Source: Prorocentrum cordatum (Eukaryota > Sar > Dinophyceae > Prorocentrales > Prorocentraceae). Taken from it: a DNA stretch of 64,000 nt. The translations under genes were made by a program, and so were the position numbers. How positions within the stretch are numbered: the first letter of the stretch is position 1; each line of letters starts with the position of its first letter. This document shows, piece after piece, positions 46,217 through 55,430 of the stretch. The DNA lies in NCBI GenBank assembly GCA_963575745.1, contig CAUYUJ010021682.1:1-64000 (forward strand), in the 5' to 3' direction. The notes under the pieces were generated by a model. That model made no database searches. It saw only the letters and a list, made by a program, of their open reading frames with translations, and was not told the DNA's origin.

Positions 46217-46256
46217 CAGACCCGATGTAGGCCTGGGCGTTTTTGGTTGTTTTTGG
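46217..46256 (+). repeat. Left arm of a 40-bp inverted repeat
   Basis: The first 23 bases (cagacccgatgtaggcctgg plus gcg) are the exact inverse complement of the right arm at 53185-53224; the remaining 17 match with about one indel and a few mismatches. Both arms touch GGA tracts. Confidence 0.7.
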
Positions 46257-46802
46257 CGCCTGGGCGGTTTCAGCGTTTTCCAACTTGGCGTCGAGGAAGA
46301 AAGAAGAGGAGGAAGAGGAGGAGGAAGAGGAGGAGGATAGGGTACGAGGGTACGAGGCGTGGCGCGCGCGTCCGAGGCCCGAACACGCGGCGGCTAAGCT
46401 GGGGGCCAGGGCGGCCCCACCTCAGGCTTCGAACGAGACCTGCCTGAAGAAGAGGAACAGTATAGAGCGACTCCACCATTCCAAAACAAAGGCGGACTCG
46501 CGGGGACCTCCCCCAGCCCTCTACCAGCCAGGACTGGCAGCAAAATACCCCCGCGACGGCGGGGGAAAACGACGACACGAGGGCCCCTCAGTTTTAACCC
46601 TCGAGAGCCCTCGTGGGGCGAACATCCCAACCACGAGGGAGGAGGAGGAGGGAGGGGGAGGGGGAGAAGGAGGAGGAAGAATGATGAGGGGGAGGAGGAG
46701 GAGGAGAGTGCCTGATCAATTCAGTTCGTCCTTTCGATTGCGCTCGTGGCGCCTCCTGTCAAGCCAGAGGTAGAGAATCTCTGGTAAAAAAAACAAGTTT
46801 TT
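46257..46802. other. No gene supported
   Basis: Contains a frame with ordinary composition near 46420-46640 on both strands, but neither strand gives a recognisable protein. Confidence 0.35.
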
Positions 46803-47160
46803 CAGGTCAGAGGCTGAGAAACCATTGCAAAACACAGGTTTTTCAGGTTTTTCAGGTTTTGGGGGATCTATGCGCGCCCAGGTGGAAAGATGCGCAAAAA
46901 CTTGAAAAACCTGAAAAACATGTTTTTTACAGTGTTTGCCAACCCTCCGGCCTGAAAAACCTGTTTTTTACAGGTTTTGTCAGGTCAGAGGCCGAGAAAC
47001 CATAGCAAAACACCGGTTTTTCAGGTTTTGGGGGATCTATGCGCTCCCAGGTGGATGGATGCGCAAAAACATGAAAAACTTGAGAAACCTGTGTTTTACA
47101 GTGTTTGCTGACCCTCCGACCTGGAACACCTGTTTTTTACAGTGTTTGCTAACCCTCCGA
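46803..47160. repeat. ~177-bp tandem duplication rich in CAGGTTTTTCA
   Basis: caggtcagaggc and gagaaaccat near 46805 recur near 46981. Each unit also has gggggatctatgcgc, cccaggtgga, gatgcgcaaaaac and ttttttacagtgtttgc. Words caggtttttca and tgaaaaacctg are inverse complements, so each unit can fold. Confidence 0.85.
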
Positions 47161-47210
47161 CCGAATGACAGAGCCCCCCAGCGGATGCGGCACGAGCAAG
47201 CTTCGACCAT

Positions 47211-47231
47211 CCGTAACCGCTTTGGCTCAAG
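47211..47231 (+). other. Spliced-leader (DinoSL) relic
   Basis: Eighteen of 21 conserved leader bases match with no gap, including the 3' run tttggctcaag. It ends 36 nt before the ATG at 47268. Confidence 0.8.
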
Positions 47232-47267
47232 GTTTGATTGGTTCCGCGCTCCGTGCTTCGCGACACC

Positions 47268-47828
47268 ATGGGGGACCCAAAGAAGGGGGCACCCGCTTAC
47301 GAGAAGAAGCTGCACAGCAACAAGGTACGCAGGGCCGCGAAGAGAGATCACGACCTCGGCAACAAACCAGCTGTGGCCAAGCTGGTGAGGGGGGCGCGCG
47401 CCGCAGCTCGCAAACCCTTGGTGGACAAGTTGCGCGACCTTGAGAGCGTCCTGGACGCGCGGTCACGCCGCTCCAACCAGCACTACAGGAATATGTACAC
47501 CGCCCAACACAAAGCCGCAGCGGCAGAGGCGGTTGCCAACCACTGCAAGGAGCAGCTCAAGCAGAAGACGACCGCCCTCAAGGACGCGCGGGCGGAGCTG
47601 CGCGAGACGCAGGCTTCCTTGGAGAAGACGGAGGGAAAGCTTCAGAAGGCCAAGAAGGCGACCGAGAAGGCCGAGAAGGCGCTCGAGGAGGCCACAGCTC
47701 CTTGGGAGAGCTGGTGGCGGACTCTCCAGGTGCACATGAAGTACCACTTGCCTCCTTGGGCGGCCAAGAAAGTGGTGCGCTTGGCGCGCCACGGCCCGCC
47801 CCGCGGCCACGCCAACGACTTGGGCTGA
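47268..47828 (+). CDS. Basic coiled-coil protein, unknown function
   Basis: 186 residues from ATG to TGA without introns. The N-terminus is basic (KKLHSNKVRRAAKRDHDLGN). Residues about 85-147 form a continuous Lys/Glu/Ala heptad region (KEQLKQKTTALKDARAELRE, KTEGKLQKAKKATEKAEKAL) that predicts a coiled coil. The C-terminus has an aromatic patch (PWESWWRTLQVHMKYHLPPW) followed by basic residues. The start was chosen because the leader relic lies 36 nt upstream. It is first in a compact plus-strand block. No family was recognised; an adaptor or nucleic-acid-binding role is only a guess. Confidence 0.65.
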   Translation: MGDPKKGAPAYEKKLHSNKVRRAAKRDHDLGNKPAVAKLVRGARAAARKPLVDKLRDLESVLDARSRRSNQHYRNMYTAQHKAAAAEAVANHCKEQLKQKTTALKDARAELRETQASLEKTEGKLQKAKKATEKAEKALEEATAPWESWWRTLQVHMKYHLPPWAAKKVVRLARHGPPRGHANDLG

Positions 47829-47905
47829 CGTGCGCCGCGCGCGGCCTCGACTAGCAGCCCCGCCCTGGCCTTTGGAGCGACAGCCAAAAAACACACACCC
47901 GCAGA

Positions 47906-48159
<254 letters not shown>

Positions 48160-48234
48160 GCTGATTGGGGGGATCCAGATTTTGGATGCCCCAGTCCGTT
48201 ATCTTTTCCCATTGCTGTAGCCCGCAGCTTTGCG

Positions 48235-48244
48235 TTGGCTCAAG
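48235..48244 (+). other. Partial spliced-leader relic (3' ten bases)
   Basis: ttggctcaag is identical to the last ten leader bases and lies 49 nt before the ATG at 48294. A short GTAGCCC lies about 13 nt upstream. Ten bases alone could be chance; the position before a start is what supports it. Confidence 0.4.
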
Positions 48245-48293
48245 ACCACAGGTGCGCCTCGCAGTCAACGTTGCATCGCGTCTCGTTGCGGTC

Positions 48294-49154
48294 ATGGCGA
48301 ACCTCGTGGCGGGGGGCGTCAAGCCTCTGGGAGAGATGATCGCGGGGGACGAGTCCGCCACCGAGCAGGTCGCGCAGGCCTGGGGCTGCATGGACACTCT
48401 GAACCCGTACAGTCGGCTCGAGAAGCCCACGCGCTTCGAATCAGACCCGCCTGGTTGCTATCGTCTCCGAGACATGCCACTGAGAGACATCGACAACGTG
48501 GTAAAAGTGAAGCACGTCGTGGATTGGATCAAGATTGGAACGGAGTGCCAGGAGCTTCCCGACACAAGTGCTGTGGACATGGTCGACATCATGCGCCGCG
48601 GCGACTACGCGTCCTTGCCGTCTCCGTTCAAGCCGAAGAAGGACACGGGAGAGCTGGCGTTCACAATGCAGATCTACGTTCTGCCCACCGACCCTGATGG
48701 GGTGCAGTCTGTGCTGAAGTATATCAAGTTCGACGACAGTATTCGCGTGGACTTGGTGAAAGATGTGTTCATCGTGGGCACGCCGCTGACGATCCACTGG
48801 GGCCGCACTTCTGACACGAAGAAGGTTCGCAAGTTGTTCCACTTCATGATGGACCGCCTTGGGGGCGTGCAGTACCGATACTTCGTGCAGCCGTCCGTGA
48901 AGAAGGCAGCTGAAGCGGGCACTTACGACAGGATTGCTCGAACGGCTGGTTACGCCTTCATTCGCGATCATGGACCGCGGAGGAATGCCCAGAACCAATT
49001 CGTCGAGTGGACGGATGATCAGATTCACCTCGAGAGCAGTCCGATCTTCGGGTGGACGCCTGGGGATGTCAAGGACCAGGCGGCTAAACGGACGCGCGGC
49101 GTAGAGCGCGTCCCCTTCGCGCTGGGCGCAGACCTGATCGTCGCGCCAGCTTGA
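48294..49154 (+). CDS. Unknown protein, immediately 5' of the NTPase-protease frame
   Basis: 286 residues from ATG to TGA with ordinary globular composition. Recognisable stretches are YSRLEKPTRFESDPPGCYRL, VVKVKHVVDWIKIG, IYVLPTDPDGVQSVLKYIKF, FIVGTPLTIHWGRTSDTKK and AGYAFIRDHGPRRNAQNQF. I recognise no family. Its stop overlaps the next open frame, which is open from 49088, so the two may be one gene split by a frameshift or an unrecognised intron (a possible acceptor is tcgcag at 49192). I looked for an HUH nuclease signature, given the following helicase-like domain, and did not find one. Confidence 0.6.
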   Translation: MANLVAGGVKPLGEMIAGDESATEQVAQAWGCMDTLNPYSRLEKPTRFESDPPGCYRLRDMPLRDIDNVVKVKHVVDWIKIGTECQELPDTSAVDMVDIMRRGDYASLPSPFKPKKDTGELAFTMQIYVLPTDPDGVQSVLKYIKFDDSIRVDLVKDVFIVGTPLTIHWGRTSDTKKVRKLFHFMMDRLGGVQYRYFVQPSVKKAAEAGTYDRIARTAGYAFIRDHGPRRNAQNQFVEWTDDQIHLESSPIFGWTPGDVKDQAAKRTRGVERVPFALGADLIVAPA

Positions 49155-51049
49155 GGGGAGGTGCTCGGGCGCGCGTCCGTTTGGCAGCCTCGCAGGAGAG
49201 CTTGCGGAACTACGCCAACGGCACCGTGGGCGCGCGGACGTTGATGTCGTGGTGCCACACTTTGAGGCAGTTCCATCCGACGATCCTGAACAACATCATT
49301 GCCCCCGCACTGCGCACTCACGATGTACATTCGATCATGTGGATCGGGAAGACTCGCGTCGGGAAGTCGTCCGCTTCTAAGACGACCTGCTTCGCCATCT
49401 CGGCTTACCAGATCGACAAGCACGGCCGCTCTGACCTGAAGCCGAGCGTCGTCACCTCCAAGAGGATTGATTTCTTTCGCCTCGAGCCAGGGAGCCTCTT
49501 CAAGCCCGCGATTGCCGACGACACGGTGATGTCGAAGTGGGGCACAGACGACGTCAAGGCGTTCCACGACCCGGCCGAAGAGGACGCCTTGCTCTGGGCT
49601 CGATGGGGCGGCGCGCAGTTCATGATGAACCAGGCGCGGCAATCCTGCGTGAACGCCTACGACAAGGATTTTGAGGCCCGCGCCCAGCCCGTTCGGCCTG
49701 GAGCCGAGGCAATCTCCTTTGACGATTTCGTCCGCATTATCCAGGCGAACTTTCCCCGCGACGCGCGGGGGTCGTTCGAGATGGCAGACGCGGAGGCGTA
49801 CCTCGCGAGGAGCCACGTTGTCCTCCTGTCGGACAAGCGCATTTACTTCCGCCTGGCTTCCACGGACAAGGAGTCGGTGCCGTTTTTTGCCTGGCCGAAC
49901 CCAGCCCAGCCCGACCTGTTCGTGCCCGAAAGCAGAGACACCATGAAGAAGTACAAGAAGGACCAGACGTACAAGCCGCCTAACTTCGAGATCGACTTCA
50001 AGTGGGGCCAGGCATTCATGCGGAGGCTTGCAAGAGGCGAGGCAGTGCAGCCAGCCGTCACAGTGCGAGGCCCTACGCTGTTCGACGCCCAGGCGCCAGA
50101 CCGCTTCTTCTACCCTCCGATGGGCGAGGGAGCGGAGGCGCCGACGCGCGCGGCCCCTCCCCCTCTGATGGGCGAGAGCACAGATGCGCCGCCGCGCGCG
50201 GTCCTTCCGCGCGGCGGCTGCCCAGTGGACTCACAGGACAAGGTCGACAGGGACCGCGAGATGGCCAAGTACCTGGGCGGTTTGGCGAGGGCGCACGACC
50301 GCGAGAGCATCGACCTCTTGAGCCCACCCAAGAAGGCCGCGAAGAGCTTCAATAAGCTTTTTGCGTCTTGTCCTCGAGACATCGACCTGGACGGCGCTCC
50401 CAGCGAGGACTCACCATCGGCGCGGCGCGCGCGCGCCGTGTTCGATGCCGCCGATGCCGACGAGGAGGCCGCGGCAGCGTTGGGGATCATGTCAGAGCAA
50501 GCGGAAGCGGAGGCGGGCATGCCCGCCCCCGCGCGACCAGGGGCGGCCTCGGACAGCGGTAATCTTCGCCCCGTCAAGTTGGAGCCAGGCGTCTTCGCCA
50601 AACTGGCGCCCTCGGGCGGCCCGCCGCTGATCATCGATGACAGCGACGAAGAGGCGCCCCATGGCACGGGCGACGGCCTCTTCGGTGCAGGTTTCAAGAA
50701 CTGTTGCATGGTCGACGCCCTGAACGCCCTCGGATTCAACGTTCCGTACACCCAGGATGGGCCGTTCAGCATCAACGATGCCGAGGCCATGATCGCTGGA
50801 GACGGGTGCGTGATCGCCCGTGCGTCCATCCGCGGAGCTTGCGCCGTGCCCACAGGCCGCTACATCGCAACGTACGGCTCTGCGCCTGGGGTGACGGGGC
50901 ACGCCGTGGCCGTTCTCGTCTTCCTCGGAGGATTCATCGTGTTCGACGGTGATGTGCGCGCCTGCCACACGGGCCACGTCTCGTGGCATATCATGCCTGA
51001 GGGCGTGCGTGCCGAGGAATGCAATTGGTGGCAGGTTCGGGGTGCCTGA
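49151..51049 (+). CDS. P-loop NTPase (SF3-like) fused to a papain-like cysteine protease domain
   Basis: About 630 residues (numbered from 49151) to TGA at 51047-51049. Walker A is IGKTRVGKSSAS (G66 to S73). A Walker-B-like FKPAIADD (D123, D124) and a sensor/motif-C-like QARQSCVNAYD (N168) follow, with KAFHDPAEEDALLWARWGG between. This order resembles superfamily-3/Rep-type NTPases and an NTPase family I recall from dinoflagellates. A Pro/Ala-rich and acidic linker (about 310-500) leads to a C-terminal domain with NCCMVDALNALGF (C518/C519), GHAVAVLVF (H584) and FIVFDGD (D599), the Cys-His-Asp order of papain/OTU/Josephin-type folds. The start is unresolved: no good ATG before 49244. It may be the second half of the 48294 gene. 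Activity is inferred only. Confidence 0.6.
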   Translation: MRGGARARVRLAASQESLRNYANGTVGARTLMSWCHTLRQFHPTILNNIIAPALRTHDVHSIMWIGKTRVGKSSASKTTCFAISAYQIDKHGRSDLKPSVVTSKRIDFFRLEPGSLFKPAIADDTVMSKWGTDDVKAFHDPAEEDALLWARWGGAQFMMNQARQSCVNAYDKDFEARAQPVRPGAEAISFDDFVRIIQANFPRDARGSFEMADAEAYLARSHVVLLSDKRIYFRLASTDKESVPFFAWPNPAQPDLFVPESRDTMKKYKKDQTYKPPNFEIDFKWGQAFMRRLARGEAVQPAVTVRGPTLFDAQAPDRFFYPPMGEGAEAPTRAAPPPLMGESTDAPPRAVLPRGGCPVDSQDKVDRDREMAKYLGGLARAHDRESIDLLSPPKKAAKSFNKLFASCPRDIDLDGAPSEDSPSARRARAVFDAADADEEAAAALGIMSEQAEAEAGMPAPARPGAASDSGNLRPVKLEPGVFAKLAPSGGPPLIIDDSDEEAPHGTGDGLFGAGFKNCCMVDALNALGFNVPYTQDGPFSINDAEAMIAGDGCVIARASIRGACAVPTGRYIATYGSAPGVTGHAVAVLVFLGGFIVFDGDVRACHTGHVSWHIMPEGVRAEECNWWQVRGA

Positions 51050-51371
51050 GTAGGCAGTAGGCGGCGCCAGCGCTGCGCCTTCGCCGCCTCCGCCGCGATG
51101 GCGATGCGCACGATGCAGCAGTGCGCATGATGATTCCCCGACCCTCGCCCCCAGCGAGGCGCAACCGTGCAGGCGCCGTCGGGGACACACGAGACCTAAT
51201 TTGTGCATATCGGGGACGGGGGGCAGCGCCTGTGAACGGGGCAGGGCGTTGCGATGGCCATGCTCTACTGAAAAAAGGCCAACAACGCTTGTTTACTTTT
51301 GCCGCGGTCAAAGTTGCGACTGCGCGCGGTCGCAATTGTAGTCCATGTGTTTGCCGATCATGGTGTTCGGT
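51050..51371. other. Intergenic, no gene seen
   Basis: GC-rich spacer between the NTPase-protease gene and the leader relic; no frame of note. Confidence 0.4.
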
Positions 51372-51391
51372 CCGTAGCACTTTGGTTCAAA
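51372..51391 (+). other. Spliced-leader relic with one deletion
   Basis: ccgtagcactttggttcaaa aligns to the leader with 17 of 21 bases matching and one gap. It ends 54 nt before the ATG at 51446. Confidence 0.6.
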
Positions 51392-51445
51392 CTTTGGCTT
51401 TGGATTGCAGCCTCGCCACTCCCATTGCCGTTCGCCTCGTCAATC

Positions 51446-51964
51446 ATGCCTCATGGTGGCAAGGCCTCCCAGGCGGACAAGCACAAGCGTGCGCACCGCG
51501 TGCAGCAGGCTTCGTTGAAACGGAAGCCCGCTTGCGCGACTCTCCATTCTAAGAAGTTGTCTGGCATTCGCAGGGTGTCGTTGACGAAGGGGAGCCGCAT
51601 CAGCAAGAAGTCGATGATGAAGAAGGGTAGGGCGGCAACTAAAAAAGAGGCTCCTGGTCCATCCTACATTCCTCCGAATCAGAAACAAGCTGATCGCCCT
51701 TCTCTCGCCGCGCTACCTATATCCAAGAGGATCGCCGTGGTCGACATGGCGCGCATCAGTCCCGAGCTCCTCGCGCGTATCATGATAGAGATCGGGGTGC
51801 TACCAGATCTGGGGGGCGAGTGCACGGCGTGCCAGTGCGGCACAATGGAGTTGAAGCTTCGGGGCGGCCAGTCGGACAAGGACATCCAGGTGGCGGGCTT
51901 CAGCATACCTCAAATGGATTATCCGATTTGGCGCTGTTCCAATTGGGATTGCCAGAGGCGATGA
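51446..51964 (+). CDS. Basic protein ending in a zinc ribbon, likely N-terminal half of the transposase
   Basis: 172 residues from ATG to TGA. The first half is Lys/Arg/Ser-rich (KKLSGIRRVSLTKGSRISKK). The end has CTACQCG and, after about 30 residues, WRCSNWDC, which together look like the N-terminal zinc ribbon of IS1595/ISXO2/Merlin transposases. The next frame, 56 nt downstream and in a different phase, holds the DDE catalytic domain. The natural reading is one transposase interrupted by a short intron or a frameshift. A leader relic 54 nt upstream suggests this locus came from a mature mRNA. Confidence 0.55.
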   Translation: MPHGGKASQADKHKRAHRVQQASLKRKPACATLHSKKLSGIRRVSLTKGSRISKKSMMKKGRAATKKEAPGPSYIPPNQKQADRPSLAALPISKRIAVVDMARISPELLARIMIEIGVLPDLGGECTACQCGTMELKLRGGQSDKDIQVAGFSIPQMDYPIWRCSNWDCQRR

Positions 51965-52020
51965 GCGAACAAAGCACGCCCATACCCACGGGATAGACGG
52001 AGGGTGGGGAGGGGGAGCCC

Positions 52021-53019
52021 ATGGGTGCGCGTTGTACGGGCATGGGCGTGCGTTGTTCGCCCATCAAGAGGCGCGAGTCGAACCTCGACCCGAAGGGCCC
52101 TCTGAAGGAGTTGTTCAACAAGGGCTCCGTGAACACCACCCGCACCCTCCTCGCCATCGCCCATGCAGCAACCCAGCATGCCTCGGGCTACGAGTCGTCG
52201 GACGAAATGGCTGTGCAGGTGGGGATATCGAAGAATGCAGCCCAGCGCATCACTAGTGTCGTGCGGTCCATCTGCGCCCGCGTTGCCAAGGCTGAGCAGG
52301 ACGACTTTGTGTGGCCTCGCGGGTGCCTCGTTGAGGCCGACGAGGCGTCAATGCGCGCTTGCCGCGTGACTTGCCCGCGAGATTGTTGTGATACGACGTG
52401 CGGCGAGCACCCTTTTGGGCGTTACCGCATATTACATCACCGATTCATGTGCGTGTGTCCTCGGGGACAGCGCCAACTGGCGATGTTTTTCGAGCTGCCC
52501 CAGCGGACCTGCGCCGCTGGGGGAAGCGGCGTTTCACTCAGTGGGCCCGAGTGCGACGAGATCCTCTCTTGGGTTCTCGTGCCTGGCAATTTCACGCTTT
52601 TGACGGATGGCGCGGGCGCGTACCAGTCCGTAGCACCGAAAAGCCGTGCTGCTTACAGCGACAAGAGCAAAGACCCTCCTCGTTTCAATGCTGACCGCTT
52701 CAAGCTGCATTATAAGCATCTGAAGCTATCGCACGGCATAGTTTCTCACGATGCAGAACAGTGGGCCGTCGTCGACCGCGTGCGCGTCGTGCGCCCGAAC
52801 GGGCGCACCGAGACTCTTCATTTGAAAAAAGGCACGCAGTGTTGCGATGGCCTCTGGCCTGAGATGCGCGACAGCATCCCAGACAGCGTCCACACTTCAG
52901 ACTGGGAGCGTTGCCGCTCGTACTTGTGGGCTTGGGTGTGGCGCATGCGGAGGTCAGGCAACGACCTGCTCCAGGAGTTTGGCCAGTCTGTTCGCAGGGA
53001 GAGAGGCTGCATGCATTAA
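52021..53019 (+). CDS. IS1595/Merlin-like DDE transposase, catalytic part
   Basis: 332 residues from ATG to TAA. A helix-turn-helix-like stretch (DEMAVQVGISKNAAQRITSV, residues 61-80) precedes the catalytic core: VEADEASMR (D107), NFTLLTDGAGAY (D196), and a C-terminal HTSDWERCRSYLWAWVWRMR, in which E296 sits where the family has its last acidic residue (the 'HTxxxE..W' motif). Spacing and order fit the ISXO2-like domain of IS1595-family and eukaryotic Merlin transposases. All three acidic residues are present, so the core may be functional, but the zinc ribbon is in a separate frame upstream. I did not find convincing terminal inverted repeats directly flanking it. Confidence 0.7.
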   Translation: MGARCTGMGVRCSPIKRRESNLDPKGPLKELFNKGSVNTTRTLLAIAHAATQHASGYESSDEMAVQVGISKNAAQRITSVVRSICARVAKAEQDDFVWPRGCLVEADEASMRACRVTCPRDCCDTTCGEHPFGRYRILHHRFMCVCPRGQRQLAMFFELPQRTCAAGGSGVSLSGPECDEILSWVLVPGNFTLLTDGAGAYQSVAPKSRAAYSDKSKDPPRFNADRFKLHYKHLKLSHGIVSHDAEQWAVVDRVRVVRPNGRTETLHLKKGTQCCDGLWPEMRDSIPDSVHTSDWERCRSYLWAWVWRMRRSGNDLLQEFGQSVRRERGCMH

Positions 53020-53038
53020 GTCGCCAAATCAGAGCGCG

Positions 53039-53184
53039 CAGCCCGCCCATGTGCAGAAGGCGCAGGCTGCGACCTCTCGCGTGCAGTTTTGTCGGCGCCT
53101 TGCTTCTCCGCAGCCCGCCCATGTGCAGAAGGCGCAGGCTGCGACTGTTCACGAGCAGATTTTGTCGGCGCCTTGCTTCTTCTA
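53039..53184. repeat. 72-bp tandem duplication
   Basis: cagcccgcccatgtgcagaa at 53039 recurs at 53111, and gtcggcgccttgcttct recurs at the end of each unit. Confidence 0.9.
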
Positions 53185-53224
53185 GAAAAAACACCAAAAC
53201 CGCCCAGGCCTACATCGGGTCTGC
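53185..53224 (-). repeat. Right arm of the 40-bp inverted repeat
   Basis: Inverse complement of 46217-46256 (23 bp identical, the rest close). A (GGA)n tract follows at 53227-53390. Confidence 0.7.
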
Positions 53225-53394
53225 TTTCGGAGGAGGAGGAGGAGGAGGAGGAGGAGAGGAGGAGGAGGAGAGGGGAGGGGGAGGGGGAGGAGGAGGAGGA
53301 GGAGGAGAGGAGGAGGAGAGGAGGAGAAGGAGAGGAGGAGGAGGAGGAGGAGGAGGAGGGGGGAGGGGAGGAGGCGGAGGGCATCCAAATGTGA
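53225..53394. repeat. (GGA)n tract
   Basis: Imperfect GGA repeats directly after the right inverted-repeat arm. Confidence 0.9.
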
Positions 53395-53945
53395 CCCGGG
53401 AATGGAGTTCTGGGAAGTCGAAGAGCACGAAGTGGCCTACAGTTGGCTCCGGGCATCCAAAATGTGGCCCGGGAATGGAGTTCTGGGAACTCGAAGAGCA
53501 CGAAGTGGCCTACAGTTGGCTCCGGGCATCCAAAATGTGGCCCGGGAATGGAGTTCTGGGAATCGAAGAGCACGAAGTGGCCTACAGTTGGCTCCGGGCA
53601 TCCAAAATGTGGCCCGGGAATGGAGTTCTGGGAAATCGAAGAGCACGAAGTGGCCTACAGTTGGCTCCGGGCATCCAAAATGTGGCCCGGGAATGGAGTT
53701 CTGGGAAATCGAAGAGCACGAAGTGGCCTACAGTTGGCTCCGGGCATCCAGAATGTGGCCCGGGAATGGAGTTCTGGGGTGTCAAGTACGAGGAATTGTA
53801 TGACTGTTGCGTCCGGCTATTCCGAATGTGGCCCGGGAATGGCGTTCTGGGAGGTCAAGGATCACCAAGTGTGTGACTGTTGCATCCGGTTATTCAGAAT
53901 GTGGCCTGGGAATGGGGTTCTGAGAGGTCGACGAGCACAAAGTGT
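53395..53945. repeat. 73-bp tandem repeat, eight units
   Basis: aatggagttctggg recurs at 53401, 53474, 53547, 53619, 53692, 53765, 53838 and 53911. Units two to five are nearly identical, while the last two have diverged. Because 73 is not a multiple of three, the plus frames rotate through the units and stay open. Confidence 0.95.
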
Positions 53946-54639
53946 GTGACTGTTCGTGAAAAACGAGCCCGGCACAGGCCCGGCCGGCAACTCCCAACGC
54001 CTGCCCGGACCCCCCTGTGGAGTGATCTGTGAGCTCTTTTGAGTCAACTAGAAACCTATCAGTCTTCGCTGTTAGGTAAAAAACAGATATTGTGTACGAT
54101 GGTTGTCTCTTGGGCCGCCTGCAGGGCCTCCGCGACGCCCTAAGAGGCGCCCGAGACGGCTCCAAGATGGTCTTCGGAACCCCCATTAGGCAGTGTTCAA
54201 CATGCACGTCCCGAGTAACGCGCTCTTGATCTCTGGAATGAGTCACGCGGGGACCAGCGGAGAGCGCGCGAGAGCGCCCAGGAACGCACGGTTTCGCCCA
54301 GAATTTCGGGCTGAGGGTCTTCGAACGAACCATTATGACAGAGAGCTCGAAGGGACCTGAGGACATTCCAATTCGTGTCTCAGGGCACGGTGTCAGATCG
54401 ACTCGGAGCGATACGAGTAGACACATATGTGTATATATTCCGCATTCAGCACTTGCTCTGAAGGGGTCCTAGCGGAGATTGAAAGATTTGGCGAAAGTGT
54501 CGGGCCGGTTTCGGTAAGCCGCCGGGTCCCCAGGTTTTTGTGTTCCCGGTTCTTGGTTCTTGGGTTCCGCGGTGCGGGTTCCTGGCTGATCTCGGTGGGC
54601 CGCGGGGTTCCCAGTTTTCATTTGCCCAGTTTTCCAGTC
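53946..54639. other. No gene seen
   Basis: Unique sequence without convincing coding frames. Confidence 0.4.
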
Positions 54640-54895
54640 GATCTTCTTATCGATCGGCCTCCCTATCGATCTCGTTACCCACTTCCCTATTGATCTCACA
54701 ATCGATTTCACAATCGTTTTCATTATCGATCTCACAGCCGTTGTTTCTATAGATCGCGCGAACGACCTCACGATCGATTTCACGATCGATCTCATTGAAC
54801 GACTTTACGATTGGTCTCACGATCGACCTTACTATAATCTACGCTATCGACCCCACTATCGACCTCGCTGTCGATTTCACAATCGATTTCCACCT
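54640..54895. repeat. ATCGAT-rich minisatellite
   Basis: Units of about 12 bp such as cacaatcgattt and ctatcgatctc, each built around the palindrome ATCGAT or its variants. Confidence 0.85.
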
Positions 54896-55045
54896 CCTGA
54901 CCTTCATGCGTCTGAGGAAACTCTCGACCGATACTTTTACACACTCCGCAGAGCCATGCAAGCTCTGGTAGACCTCTCTAGAGCGCCCTTCTAGGCCCGC
55001 CTGTTGGGAGCTCAGGACTCGCCTCAAGGTACGAGTGACATACAT

Positions 55046-55080
55046 ACATACATACATACATACATACATACATACATACA

Positions 55081-55112
<32 letters not shown>

Positions 55113-55284
55113 AACATGAGCACGACGGCTCTGGAATCCCCGAAAGAACACCCAATATCTACCCAAGAGGCCTCCAAGAGTCCCCCCAAAACTCCATGGA
55201 AGTTTTCCAGAGGCCACAATCATCGAAACACACAGGATCTATGCATGCATGCATGCATGCATGCATGCATGCATGCATGCATTC

Positions 55285-55317
<33 letters not shown>

Positions 55318-55430
55318 TGTATGTATGCATGCATGCATGCATGCATGCATGCATGCATGCATGCATGCATGCATGCATGTATGTATGTATGTATGTATGT
55401 ATGTATGTATGTATGTATGTATGTGTATAT
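55046..55430. repeat. (CATA)n, (GCAT)n and (GTAT)n microsatellites
   Basis: CATA at 55046-55108, then after unique sequence GCAT at 55243-55281, GTAT at 55287-55326, GCAT at 55327-55378 and GTAT at 55379-55424, with sharp transitions between motifs. Confidence 0.95.

Noticed and set aside
46420-46640. Possible exon of ordinary composition on either strand
   Set aside because: Neither strand gives a convincing start, splice site or motif.
48294-49154. HUH replication-nuclease domain before the SF3-like NTPase
   Set aside because: No His-hydrophobic-His plus YxxK pattern in the right order was found, so a full Rep protein is not claimed.
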